DNA from: Glycine soja
Lineage: Eukaryota; Streptophyta; Magnoliopsida; Fabales; Fabaceae
Assembly (NCBI RefSeq): GCF_004193775.1
Contig: NC_041018.1
Location: 34,788,913-34,852,912 of the forward strand
DNA: 64,000 nucleotides
Reading direction: 5' to 3'
In this document: positions 23,052 through 35,300 of the stretch, in pieces
Numbering within the stretch: position 1 is the first letter of the stretch
How the letters are laid out: each line of letters begins with the position of its first letter
Translations under genes and position numbers: made by a program
The notes under the pieces: model-generated
Told to the model about the DNA's origin: nothing
The model's database searches: none
The model's input: only the letters and a program-made list of their open reading frames with translations

Positions 23052-24403
23052 GATACTCAGGACCAATCACAGGAATTCTAAATTCCTGATGATGCTTTTG
23101 CTTTTTGGATTATTATTATTATGATTATAGTTTCAGTACAGTGTTTTTAGTGATTTTAGTTAATGTTTATACACACTGCTAGTTTTTGTTTATGGTTAGT
23201 TGGTTTGCTCATTCTGAAGCATTTAGAACAGTTTGACTTGATTTTGATGATTATGCAGTGAAACACTTTTATCCTTTTGTGAAAATTGGTGTATGAATTT
23301 ATTTTGGTTTGAATGCATGATTATGATGGAGTTTATGTTTCTTTTCATGTGTTTGAGCAAGTATGTATGTTAGACAAAGAAAGAACAAGACTATGAACTT
23401 ACAATTAGAATTGTTAGTCAGTAGACAGATTGATTGAGAAAGAAAAGCTTGAACCATAACCGGTGAGAGTGTGATCTTAAACTGTGAGTGAACAACTAGC
23501 TGTGAGTAATAATCTTTGCATCAATCTCTAAAATCTAGAATGAAATATATGAATGAGGACATGATGAAGGCCATGATTGTCTATATACAAGCCAATTGAC
23601 CAAAAAGCTTACCTTGAATTATAATTATATCCTTTACACCCTTTGTGAGCTAAATTACATTTTCAAATTGAACCCTGAACTTGAATGAATATCTCCAGTT
23701 ACCTATTTAAATTCTAGGAGAGCATGTGGTTCAAGGAAATTTGCCCCAAATTTGGGGGAGTTAGTTGGGATGTGAAGTAAAAGGGTAAGACACCTCAGCA
23801 CACACAAAAAAAAAAGGGTAAAATGCCAACAAAGAGAGTGTGTGTTGTGGTAATAAGGTCAAATGCAAGGCAAGTGAGTAAGCTAAATAAATTGAAAGGA
23901 AATACATTGGTTGAGTCTAGGATCCGTGCTCTCTTAGAATTTAAGCCTTTAAATCCTAGAAAAACCAATAATCTTTGAAGCCAAGCCTCACTACAAGCCT
24001 ATGAAAGTCCTTCTGATTCTATTTGTGCATTTCTGACTTGATGACATGAGATGAAATTCAAAGATTGGATCTCTTGCTAGTTGTTAATTATGAATAACCT
24101 AAACACCCGTGCCTGAGTGAAACAGAAGCTGTGAGACTGTGGTTTAAGCTACTTTCTTTGATATCTATCTTATGCCTAACTGCATCTAATTGTACAGGTT
24201 ACATTATATTCTTCTCTTTGAATGACTGCATGCTTTATGAAAGACAAATGAGGGGAGCATTTTGCTTCATTCTCGTATCATGCATTTAATAAATTTTTTG
24301 CATACACCTTTGTACATAGTCACTACATGTTATTGTCACTTGGGGACCAGTGAGTTGTTCTATATTTGCTTGAGGACAAGCAAAACTATAAATTTGGGGG
24401 AGT
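23052..24403 (+). other. 3' non-coding region of element B with two polypurine-like tracts
   Basis: No credible ORF. The terminal polypurine tract AAATTTGGGGGAGT (24390-24403) abuts the 3' LTR. A twin AAATTTGGGGGAGTT occurs at 23748-23762, about 640 bases upstream. The region aligns with 8880-10263 of element A, including a GGTGAGTGTGTGATCTT-like stretch and ACTTGAGGACAAGCAAAACT-like sequence. Confidence 0.65.
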
Positions 24404-25815
24404 TGTTAGTCGATGAATACGACTAACTTTTGTGTATAAAACCTGTGTAAATTGTATAAAACTCCTCCAATTTATGGTTTTTTTGTAGTATTGTAATTAA
24501 TTTTTGTTAAAGATAGGTAATAAATACTTAGTATGTCCATTTTGTGTGTTTAATAATCATTTTCTCTCAATTTCAGGTTAATTAGGCAAGTTTGTGAAGT
24601 GTTGATTTTCACCCTCTCGCTAAGCCAATATGCTGGCTTAGCGAGCCATCCGCTGAGCGCAACACTCCTCGGCTAAGCACAAGGAAGAATCTGGAAGAAG
24701 GATGAGTTATGCATTTGCGCTAAGTGAAAGGTCATCCAGCAAAGCGCACTGCTTCAGTCCATCCACTGAGTGAGAAAAGCACGCGCTAAGCCAAAATCCA
24801 CTAATGAGCGCTAAGCGGTTCAAAATTGTGCTAAGCATGCAAGCATGAACAAAGCCACCTATTTAAGCCTGAAATCAGATTTTGAAGGGGAGTTTGGGCC
24901 TTTTCTTGAAGCTTTTGCATGTCTAGGGTTTTCTAGAGAGAGAAAGGTTCAAGTTCCAGAGAGTTTGAGAGATTTTGCTGTGTGAAGACCTGCAGAGAAC
25001 CGAGCTTGAAGAGGAAGCTATCCTGAGAACTTGAGATGAGTTTGTGAGTGATTGTGAGGTTCTAGAGGTGGAGGAGACATCTCCACCATTTGTATTTCTT
25101 CAATCCTTCATCTTTTTCTTCTCTATGGTGTAAAGGAAGCTTCCCAGTTATTGAAAGCTAAATCCTCTATTGGTTCTTCCTCGTAGGTACTTGATGTAAA
25201 TACCTGTATATTTATTTAATGATGTTTTGTGTGTTCACTGTGCTATAAGAACTTCATTCTACCATGCTTTTGCCTTGATCACGTAGATGCATGTGTTTTT
25301 AGGATCATTCAACAGTGGAAACTGGTTTGATTCTTAGAACTTGATAGGACGGAGCTAGTTTATCGTATTATCATGAGGGATCGAGGTACAGTAATCTAGT
25401 TGTTATATGTTTGTCTTAATGTGGTTCTAGTCGAGTTTAGTCCAACAAGAGAAATCTACGGATGATGCCTGATCAGGATTAGGCTAGACTATCATGAGGA
25501 ATCAGGGTTTAGCATTTCAGGAGACACCATAGAACACATGAGCATTGTTAAGTAGAGAATATCCTTTTAACATCAGGCACCTATTAAGAAGACCAATGTG
25601 TTACCTATTTGTCTTTAAGCATCATTACTCACGTGATTTTCCTTTTTCATAGTTAGTTTACACACCTGTTCATAGTAAACACATCACTTTTTATACTAGA
25701 CACCTATTCACTGAAGTAGTTTTGCCTAGTAACACAAGTTTCCCAAGAGTTCGATACTCGGTTCTTACCGTTTTATACTACTTGCGCGATCCGGTGCACT
25801 TGCTGGACTCGAACA
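24404..25815 (+). repeat. 3' LTR of element B
   Basis: TGTTAGTCG start, GGACTCGAACA end, followed by the target duplicate CAAAG (25816-25820). It carries the same motif zone (24615-24840) and TATTTAAGCC box as the 5' copy. It is 21 bp longer than the 5' LTR. Confidence 0.92.
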
Positions 25816-26370
25816 CAAAGAACCAACCATGTTTAAGAAGATTGTTGGTATAAAGATAAATCTCTTTTTAATTGTAATTTTTGCAATAAAAGGGGTCACG
25901 GTGAAAAGTATTGCAACCTTGAAGAAAAATCAGTCTAAACAACTAGAAAAATTGATTGAAGTAGATAACATTGAAGATGAGCCTTTATTATGGCATCACA
26001 CAATTTTAGTTCACATGGATTGAATAGTTGGCTCATTGATAGTGGCTGCACTAGTCACATGACCAATTTCCTTTCAATTTTTTCCTCCATTGACAAATCA
26101 ATCCAACCAAAAGTCAAGTTGGGTAATGGTGATATTGTTCAAGCCCTAGGAAAAGGGGAAATTTCTATATCAACCAAGAAAGATATGATGATTGTTAAAG
26201 ATGTTCTTTACATTCCATAATTGGATCAAAATTTGCTTAGTGTTTCACAAATGCTAAGACATGGATATGAAGTTTCTTTCAAAGAAAAAAATTATTTTAT
26301 CATGGATGAGCATGGAATTGAGATCATAAAGATTAAAATGATTAGAAACAGTTCTTATTAAAAGGTATGA
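25816..26370 (+). pseudogene. gag zinc knuckle and protease relic of the copia element, downstream half
   Basis: Continues the copia gag interrupted at 16262. A CCHC knuckle CNFCNKRGHGEKYC is read at 25873-25914. A protease start follows in another frame: WLIDSGCTSHM (about 26020-26060), then KVKLGNGDIVQALGKGEI and VKDVLYIP, with a stop at 26218-26220, and NLLSVSQMLRHGYEVSF afterwards. Removing element B plus one CAAAG puts the upstream and downstream gag text in one frame, with two stops in the first knuckle region. Homology fades near 26370; integrase and RT are absent. Confidence 0.82.
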
Positions 26371-26841
26371 TTTAATTGAAGATCATGATTCTGCCGCCAA
26401 AATTCATGATGAGATTGATGTTTGGTGTGAAAAGATTTGGTTGTGTCAATTTGAAGCCATTAAAGTTCAAGCAAGATGATTTTGAGACAACAAATCCTGG
26501 CATGTGGTGCTTGTAGATAGTAGAGTTAAACGGATTTGATGTGCTTCCGAAATCAAGTTTGAAGTTCATGGAGTCAAAGCTTGGAATTTTCATAGCAAAT
26601 CTCAATGTTAGGCTGAAGTTGAGTACACACAAAGAAAAAAAAAAAAACAATCTGATTTCCAGGCTGAACTAAATTACAAACAAAATATTTTCCCCTAAGA
26701 GCTTCCTCCTTCAACTGACCAGAATAACAATCTAACGCCTCAATTCCTTTTTATAATTTTTTAATGTTCTAATCTCTCTCGTACGGGCATTCAAACTTTC
26801 CTTTGGTTACAATTTTCACTCAACCTCAAAGAGTGACAAAA

Positions 26842-27205
26842 TTAGTTAAAAAGTTATTTGAAAATTAAAAATTGGTAATTAAAAGTTGAAAAATTAAATT
26901 ATTATAATATAAGTGTTTAGTAAAATTAGATATTGAAGTAGTTAAAAAATATAAAATTATTAAAAAAATAATAAAATTATTATTTATTTAAAAAAGGTAA
27001 ACAGAAAATTTAATAAATATATTAAGAATAAAAAGAAAAATAGATATGAAAAGTAAAAAGATAGTGTTTTAAAAAGCATTACTTTAAGTAATATTTTAAA
27101 AAAAATACTAGAAATTACTAAACAAAATTGGTCTACCGAATAATTAAATGAGTTTTTTACCTAATAAAAAAATTAAAAATTAACTAAAATATTTTATCAA
27201 ATATA
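26842..27205 (+). repeat. AT-rich dispersed repeat, copy 1
   Basis: Shares ATTACTTTAAGTAATATTTT and CTAGAAATTACTAAA with sequences near 59259 and 61950 and, inverted, near 47800. It ends ATTAACTAAAATATTTTATC, like the other copies. It is probably a MITE-like family; ends are imprecise. Confidence 0.45.
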
Positions 27206-27315
27206 ACCTAAAAATGTCTGTCATTCTTAAGTGTGTGACACATAATTTATATATACGAGTATAGTATAATACTTATAGGCTAAATTATAGATTTCGTTCT
27301 ATCTTATATTAGTAG

Positions 27316-27741
27316 TAGAGGTGAGAATAGGTCAAACCGGCCTATGGGGACTTACGACCTGATCTACATAAAGTCTGGTCTGGACTAACCTATTTAATTA
27401 AAATATTAAGCTCAAAGTTTTTTAAAAGCCTATTAAATTAAATAGATCAAGCCTTATAAGCCTGATAGACCGACCTATATAAATATATATATATATATAT
27501 ACTTATATTATTTTTTGGGTACAATTAATTTTTTTTTAAAACTAGTAGACTTTGATTACACATTAGTGTTCCATAACTTTCATTCATATAATCAAGACTT
27601 TAATTACAATTTAGGTGTGAGTCATGTGTCTCTTTATGTTCCTCATTATTTTTATTGACTTTACTATTCTTGTTAACATTTCATTTTACTTTAACTTTCC
27701 TACTAGGTTCTTACTTCTGGCCTAACCTATTCTGACCCCTA
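27316..27741. mobile_element. 426-bp hAT-type MITE
   Basis: Ends are TAGAGGTGAGAATAGG and, inverted, TAGGGGTCAGAATAGG. A perfect 8-bp target duplication ATTAGTAG flanks it (27308-27315 and 27742-27749). TSD length and TIR type fit the hAT superfamily. The interior has GGTCAAACCGGCCTATGG-like arms and an AT microsatellite; no ORF. Confidence 0.8.
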
Positions 27742-29539
27742 ATTAGTAGTTAAAAAACTTAATTTAACCTTTTATCTTTTGAATTTGGTTTATGACTCTT
27801 CCGTGAATTTAGAATTAACGTTAATAATTTCAATATGATGGGAATTAAAAATTGCTAGAAAACAATACTTAGCATCTGGACATGTTTTCACGCATGTAAC
27901 TAACAAAATGACAGTTTTTAGTAACCACAATTATATTTAAAATTTTAAAATTCAATTTGCAAAAAAAATGTTAACATTTCCATGCTCAGTTTCTCTTATG
28001 ACTATTCCATGAATCTTAAAAATTGATTCAGCGATTCTATTATCCTTTGAGTTTGGATAAATATAGTAAAAAAATGATTTCGTTTAACCATGTATGTGAA
28101 TCAAATATTTTCATGTCACAAATTTTACATATTCTAATTTGTTTCAATTTATGCATTGAGTTCACCTTTTATGTGATTGAATGATTGAGGGATTCAAGTC
28201 ACCTCTTTCATACAAGCAACATGTTAAAAAATTACTTCGTTCCATTCAAGATCAAAAGAGAATGAATTGGTTCAAGTTTCCAGGTTACAGAAACTCATTT
28301 TTTCTAAACGGATTTAACATGACTTGCTCAATTTTTTCCATCTAGGTATTCATTTGTTGCAAATTATAGGTTTTTTTTTATTGAAATGCTTTTAATCTAT
28401 AAAATTCCTCAATCAATTTTAAAATTCATCGAATCATATGAGAGAAATTGAGCACAAATTTTAACATTCTTCACAAAAAGATTTTTAAATTTTATAATTT
28501 TTAAATATTATTATGACAGTTAAAAATTGTCAATTTATTAATTATGTGCTGATATGCAAGTATTATTTTATGGCAGTTTTTAATCATAATTATGTTAAAA
28601 TTAATAGCAACTTTAATTCTAAACTAATGAAAAAATTAAATTTTAAATATAAAGGACTAAATTATTTTTTAAAGTAAAGAAACAAACTAAATCTAAAAAA
28701 TAAGATAAATGATTAAGTAATTTAACCATTATTATATCATAACCTGTAACTTCCTAATCCAAAATTAATATTATATAAAAACAACTTCCTAATACAAAAT
28801 TATAATTGCTGTAAAAAAATACAAAATTATAACTACCAAAATCATGACCCAAATTAGATTTTAGCCCAAAAATGCCTACTAATACAGAATGGAAATACGA
28901 ACATTATCTGTGGCATATCAGCATTTGAATTTACTTCCATCAATTCAAGCCATCTGAATTCTCCTTCTCCTCATCATTATCTTCCCCAAAATAGTTAAGC
29001 ACTCATAAGGCCATGTCTTACGGGAAGTGCCTATTTTCTTTTTCCTGGTTAATTAAGAACCCTGCTTAATTTACATATTTCAAATGGATTTTAAATAAAA
29101 TATGATTTTTTTGTGGTATATTTCAATTAAAGTTGAGAGAAAATATTTGTATTCAATTTTATTAATCTACTAAAAACTTAGTTTAAAAGTTATGCATGAA
29201 TTTGTAATGAAATTCTATTAATTACATACTTCACTCTTATAAAAATTGACATAAAATAAAATAATTTTTTAAATTCTATTTCACTTATATATGGAAAATA
29301 TACTTTATGGGGGTAAAACAAGATGAAGGTGACAAAATAAGTTCATTATGCTATGTTAAGTTTGGATTTTAATAGTATGTTCATTATAGAAATTATTTGT
29401 TAAACAACTACACACTAAATAAAATTTAAATGAACATGGAGAGATTTAACTTATTTAGTTTATAAACTAAAATTTCCAAAATAATAAATGAACTGAGTCT
29501 ACAAGTTTAATTTCATTTTTTTCTGACATAATAATTTTT

Positions 29540-29640
29540 CTAGACATGATGAATAGGATTGAAAATGAATTGAATCAATTTAAAATTAGTAAATAAAAAG
29601 TTAATTTCAATTGATTTTCAACCCTATTCACCATGTCTAG
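29540..29640. repeat. Foldback: 35-nt arms, 31-nt loop
   Basis: The arms at 29540-29574 and 29606-29640 pair at 32 of 35 positions (left arm begins CTAGACATGATGAATAGG). It could be a tiny foldback element or a small-RNA precursor; sequence alone does not decide. Confidence 0.6.
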
Positions 29641-31207
29641 ATTGTGAAGGTGGAATCTAAATCATTTGTCTTCAGTTGTATATTTTTTTTTCTCTTTCAA
29701 TTTAAAAGAATATGCTAAAACAGTTTTTCTAATTGCATACAATAAGAGTAATTAATTATTTAGTATTATCTAATTTAGATTAATACTTATTTTTAATAAT
29801 TTTCAAATTATATATTATCATTTTCTTATTTAGATTAATAAATTCACTTTCATTTAAAATAATAAATATCCTCTCTCATTTATTAAATAGATTTATTTTT
29901 TATAATATTTTTCTCTAAAAAATAATTTCTCTTTCTAAAAAAGATATTTAAATGTCATAATAAACCAAATTATCCCACGCAAACCTTGATTTAGAAGGAA
30001 AAAGTCAAAAGAAAGTATATATATATATATATATTAATTCGAGTTGATTTGAGTTTGAAAAGTGTAAATTTGATACCTAAAACAATCAAATATGGATTTC
30101 AACTTATTTGGTTTAGGTTCAATCCAAAGAGAAGAAAAAAAATCTAAACCAATCTAATTGGCTCATTTGGGATTGTCCAAGACCAATGAGCGTTCCTAAT
30201 AATTGTATCTTCAAACTCCTTAGCGAAGTGACAAGACATTGGATTCTCAACGTTGCCGTGTATGTTATTATTTGACACTAGGATAAATTGTTAACAAAGA
30301 AAAAGTATAAGCACCAAAAATGTCAAAAAAAATTGTTTAGGGACTAAAGTTAAAAATCTAAAAAAGTTTAAGGAATAAACAAATATTAAATCCATATTTT
30401 TATATAAAAGAAAAATACCATAGTTACATGATTGAACTATTTTCTTTTCATGACTCAACTATATTGTCAAAACAAGCATAGTACGTATGATCCAATATGT
30501 TATACTTACCTTGTCTCTTTTTTTGGCTGAATGAGCTATACTTACCTAATAGATAAAAGTAAGAATATAATTCATTTAATAAAATATATTCTATTAATAA
30601 TAAAAGTAAATTAAAATATAAAACGCACTAGCATTTTAAAATATTATTTTGGAAATTCATTTAGTTTTATTGGTACTTTTTAGACATTTTATTTATGCCT
30701 ATTTTTTTGCTGAATTTTATTTATGCCTTATATTGATTGAATAAATTAAAAAATTAAAAAATTCTTTTAAATACATTATTAATTAAAAATGTTAATTTAC
30801 TTTAATAGCAAAGCTTTAAAAATAATAAAACGCATTTTAGTTTTGAAGATTAAGTTTCTAGGGAATTCAAGTCCAATGAGAATACCACTAAAAAAAAGTC
30901 TAATGAGAATATGAGATGCGTTTTCTTAACTTTTGGACCATCTATTTGAGCACATAAGCTCATGTACCTGGACAACTATAGGGAAATATTGTCAAAATGT
31001 TCATGGAGCATGTATAACAATAATAATAATTTAATACAAATTTAACAATTTTAAATAAGATAGGACTTCATCGTATGTAAGATTTTTTATATATAAATTA
31101 GTGTGAAATGGCTAGAAGACAAAAACATCTCAACTATGTTGATACCCCTATGCAAACCAACAAGAAACACATCAAATACAATTAAGAAAAAGGAAGGAAA
31201 ACACAAA

Positions 31208-32240
31208 ACAAAATAGGAGAACTATACCAAAACTCATTTACAAAATCAAAAGAACCCCTATAAGAAGGAAGAACAACTCTATAACGAAAAGATGGGCCCC
31301 TGACAAAACTTGGGGTACCGTCCCACCAAAAAAAAACCTAACTGAAAAACAGCCCCATAGTTGGCTAAGAGGTTTGCACATGAGTTTTCTTCTGTATATA
31401 CATGGGAATAAATGAAAACATATTTTTACAAGCAAAAAGACAGTTCCCCCATATCTCCTACCGAGGCACAAGGAATCAAAGATGAATCAGAAAAAGCATG
31501 AATAACAAGAAGCTGGGAGTCAAATTCAAGCCAAATATTGGACAAATTTCTTTGCACCTCATTCTCTAAAGCAATGACAGCCAAGTACTCAACATACAGA
31601 GAGTTTTGGATACAAGAATGGGCTGAAAATACCCCAGTACAGCACTGGAGTGATGTCTAAAGATACTCCCACTACCAGCAACTCAGCTAGGCCCAGAGAG
31701 CCCTAAGTGGCCTCATCCATGATTGCACTGGATGGTGTCGGGGAGAGGGGGAGACCAGACAACCTCACAGTTAAGCACCGGTTTAGGCAGGTGAAGATCC
31801 ACTAAAAAAGATTTGAGAAGAGAGAACTCCTCCATAGAGTGCCTCATCCGACCATTCTAGCACATGGCACCAAGGGTCATGGCAGCAGAAACCATCTGAG
31901 TGGCTTCATGGAAAGTGTGGGAACATTTTCGAATCTCAATTATTGCAGCAACACCAAATAGCCCAAACTGAATTAATAATTAGGGACAGCACCACACCTC
32001 TTGCTTGGCTGCCCCAATTCAAGTTCAAAACATTAAGAATTGAAAGGAAATCATCCAAGAGAAGATAACTTTGTTAAAACTACAAGAAAGAAATAAGTGA
32101 CAGGAACTTTCTTCATCGTATGTAAGATAAAATGGACGCGTATCAAATATACAATTAATAGGCCACAGAACATAAGTGCCAATAGGCAAGAGATAAAGAA
32201 AAACAAAAAAATCATTATTCCATTTCCAATTGCTTATCAA
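31208..32240 (-). pseudogene. LINE-type C-terminal relic (zf-RVT and RNase H-like region)
   Basis: On the minus strand, broken frames read HLFLSCSFNKVIFSWMISF (zinc-binding RT-tail region, about 32100) and then MEEFSLLKSF followed by LHLPKP. Later come YVEYLAVIALENE-like, NIWLEFDSQLLVIHAFSDS and YREENSCANRLANYG (about 31600-31350). This order matches the RNase H-like tail of plant non-LTR retrotransposons, in particular EFDS..LV and the N..AN.LA end. Many frameshifts and stops. It lies 130 bp downstream of the carrier gene on the same strand and is unlikely to be part of it. Confidence 0.62.
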
Positions 32241-32369
32241 AAGTTCCTATGGGATAAAAAAAATCCAGTAATAAAAAAAGAAATCCAAAATAACTTAACC
32301 AGATATGCAAAAATGAAGAATGCAGTATTGCAGTACTTCCTCTTAGCTCCAAAACTATTCTATCTCATC

Positions 32370-35300
32370 CTACTCCTCATCATCATCATCCTCTACCAAT
32401 ATCCTCTTGCATGCTTCATAGCACATGAAAGAAATTCCTGCAGCTGGCACCAACTTCATGCAGCTAGGTCCCAACCCTTTATATAATCCTTGGATCCCTT
32501 CTTGCTCAAGAATGCTTGCAAGGGCATGAATCACATTTTTGTAAACTTGCCTTCCACTGAGGGCTCCCACTTGCATGTGTTTGCGAGCCACTTCGAGTGG
32601 AAAGGTAGCACTACTTGAAAATGCACCAGCTGCTGATCCTATCAAAAGGGTTTCAATGTTGCCAATCTTCTCTTTTTTGAAAATTTTTCTGTATGCTTTC
32701 CTCAAGGTGTCATAGGCAAAGTAATTGGTGGCAGAATATGGAATTACTCCAATCAGACTCGGAGTAAGACCTCTGTAAAGTTCTCCTGCACCCTCTTCTC
32801 TAACTATTTTCAGGAATGCATCTAGTAGACCATCATAAACACCCCTCTGCAAAATTACTAATTCAACTTAAATTTTGCTTTTATTTTTGGTATGATGATA
32901 CAAGATACATAGGGGAAGAGTAACAGAGTCTACGCACCGACACTATAAAGAGTTTTTAGATTGTCAACTAATCAGAAATCATCATGCATAGTATGTTCGT
33001 TGACTTTTAAAATAACTCTTTAAAAGTCATAGCTAACATGATTTTTTCTTGATTAATAATGTAAAAACTTTTATACTGACAATAATAGAAATTAAACTCA
33101 TGTGGGAAACATGAGCCTGTTTGGTTTTATATGTACACACCTGGATAGTTAGTCGAGTCTTTAGCAACTCTAGAGGATATGTGCATATAGTTGAACAAAC
33201 TCCAGCACAAGCACCTGCTATCAATGATGCTGGAATAGGGAGTTTGGAATGCTCCCCTGGCTTTGGTGAGAGGTTCTTGTTAACAGTTTCATAAGCTAAT
33301 AGCTGCAGAAGCAAGTGAATGTATTCAGATGCATATAAAACATATCACTTAAGACTACACTAGATCACTGTCTTACAGTTAGCTTAGCTCAATTCAAAAT
33401 TTGAAGTATGAATTTCCAACAAAACATTAATAAGAACAAAAGCGTGCTGTTGTCTATCATTGCAAAATTAAATTGCATCCATGACTGTATCATCTTTGCA
33501 TAAAAAGGGATCAGAGAAGAAAATGCAAGGCAAACAAGTGCAATTTTTTTTGCTTGAAAGTTATAAGTTTTGAGAGAGATTTTATGCTTATCTTGTCTGA
33601 AAACCACTAATGCTCTCTTCAGTGAGAATAAAAGGGCTACAAGATATCATACATATGCTTTAATATTATATCACTAAATACAATTAAGGATGCTCATCAC
33701 ATTAGGTTAGGTTAGATACAGTTGAATTGCCTTAAAGTCAAAATTTCCACAAGACAACAGTAACAGTAACAGTTACCAAAAACCATGCCCACAACAAGCA
33801 ATATTGGCTGCGTGACTTAAAAACTGTTTAAACATCTCAACTGATGTCTTACAAGGAAAGGTAACCTAATGAAAAGACATCAATCTAGAAATCAAGGCAC
33901 TTCAGTGAGAAGACAAATGAAGTCCAACTGATTGCATTTTGTCTTGTCATATTAGGACTTAACATTAGAAGCAAGTTGCATATAGAACAAATCTGAAGGA
34001 TCATTTTATATATATTTAACAACTACTGGTTGACCACCCAATACGATAAACAGGAACAACCACACAAAAGCTCTTGATCAACATAAAGAAAACAAAATTA
34101 AACACAAAAAACTGCTACAGAATTTAAAAAACACTTTAGCAGACGTAACAGAAGTACAGAACAAATTCTGTCAGCAATTAAGCTAACTAAATACCAAACA
34201 GGATACTTCCATTGTAGTAGAAAAGGTGAAACACTATAGAAAAATTCAACAGTCTAGGTGATTAAATCTAGACTCAAATCTCTCAATGTATAAATGGTCC
34301 TCTTAAAAACCAACCCTGCCAATGGTAGCAAATCCCCTGGACATAATGAAGCACACGAACCAACAAAGAATCCAATAGAATAAAACCAAAAACCAAAAAA
34401 CTTAAAGTCCAAACAACAAATACACAGGCAATCAAATCAACCAAACAAAATGATGTACACACATACACAAAATGATGTACACATACATATAATTAGGCTT
34501 AAATATGTTTTTGATTCCTTAAATTTGGAGTTTGAACAATTTTTGGCAGTTTGGATGCACAATTTGTGGCAGCATTTGATGGACTAAAAAAAGCATTTTA
34601 CCAATTTGAGAGACTAAAAAATGCAACGTTTAATTCCTGAGGGATTAAAAAAGACAAACTCACAAATTCGAGGCACTGAAAACATATTTAAGCCAATATA
34701 ATTACCTCAATGACCTTGCTATGTGCACAAGCCCAATCACATCAACGAAATTACCCCTAAACAAACCATACAACATTATGTGCACACATATACAAAACCA
34801 GTGTTGTTAAATAGCCGCTATTGCCCCGCCATGGCAGAATGGCGTGCCAGATTTTTTTGCCAACCACCATAGGCAATTTGTGAAGGGAGGCCCACCATGG
34901 CGCAATGGAGTGTTTATATGGCAGAATTTCGGCCATCTTCCCCCATCCGCCATTGATAACACTGTGCAAAATGATGTACACACACACATGTCTATATAAT
35001 TACCTCAATGGCCTTGCTAGGAGCAACTCGAATCACATTGACGAAATTACCCCTAAACAAGCCCTTCCATCCATCAGTCTCCATGATGTTCCTGAAGACC
35101 TCCCCAGTGGAACTGCCACTACTTCCGACCATCAAATGAGTCCTTATGGTCTCCAAAGGTGCCACAGTGGTCCGTGAAACCGCCCCAGCAAAGGCACCAC
35201 TAACCAACCTCCTAAGAGAAGAGTTCTTCACCTTAATCCTCAACCCTCTAAAGACACCCCCTTTTTTCTTTTTCTTCACCCCCTTCACCACCTCTTCCTC

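Larger units (their letters stand above)
16263..25815 (+). mobile_element. Element B: non-autonomous Athila/Calypso-like retrotransposon
   Basis: Structurally complete: LTRs at 16263-17653 and 24404-25815 with TG...CA ends and the perfect target duplication CAAAG (16258-16262, 25816-25820). The primer site TGGCACCATTGCCGG is tRNA-Asp-like. Internal order is gag relic, protease, post-integrase motif CTGGGAGGCAACCC, CGCTAAGCG spacer in two blocks, downstream ORF, 3' non-coding region, polypurine tract. Reverse transcriptase, RNase H and integrase are absent, as in element A. It sits inside the gag gene of a copia element. Element B must have been mobilised by proteins supplied in trans, or have lost its genes before its final transposition. 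Confidence 0.9.
26371..31207. other. AT-rich intergenic region, no gene seen
   Basis: About 4.8 kb of very AT-rich DNA. I see no coding exon. It holds a member of the AT-rich dispersed repeat family (26842-27205), a hAT-type MITE (27316-27741), a short AT microsatellite (27481-27501), a near-perfect hairpin (29540-29640) and another AT run near 30019-30035. The rest is unassigned. Confidence 0.6.

Noticed and set aside
31208..32240. Possible extra 3' exon or separate host gene beside the BT1-type gene
   Set aside because: The text is the tail of a LINE-type protein, with many frame breaks, and the carrier protein already ends with a normal C terminus at 32370.
34757..34989. Two overlapping minus-strand frames
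   Set aside because: They lie inside the hAT-type MITE of intron 1 and resemble no protein.
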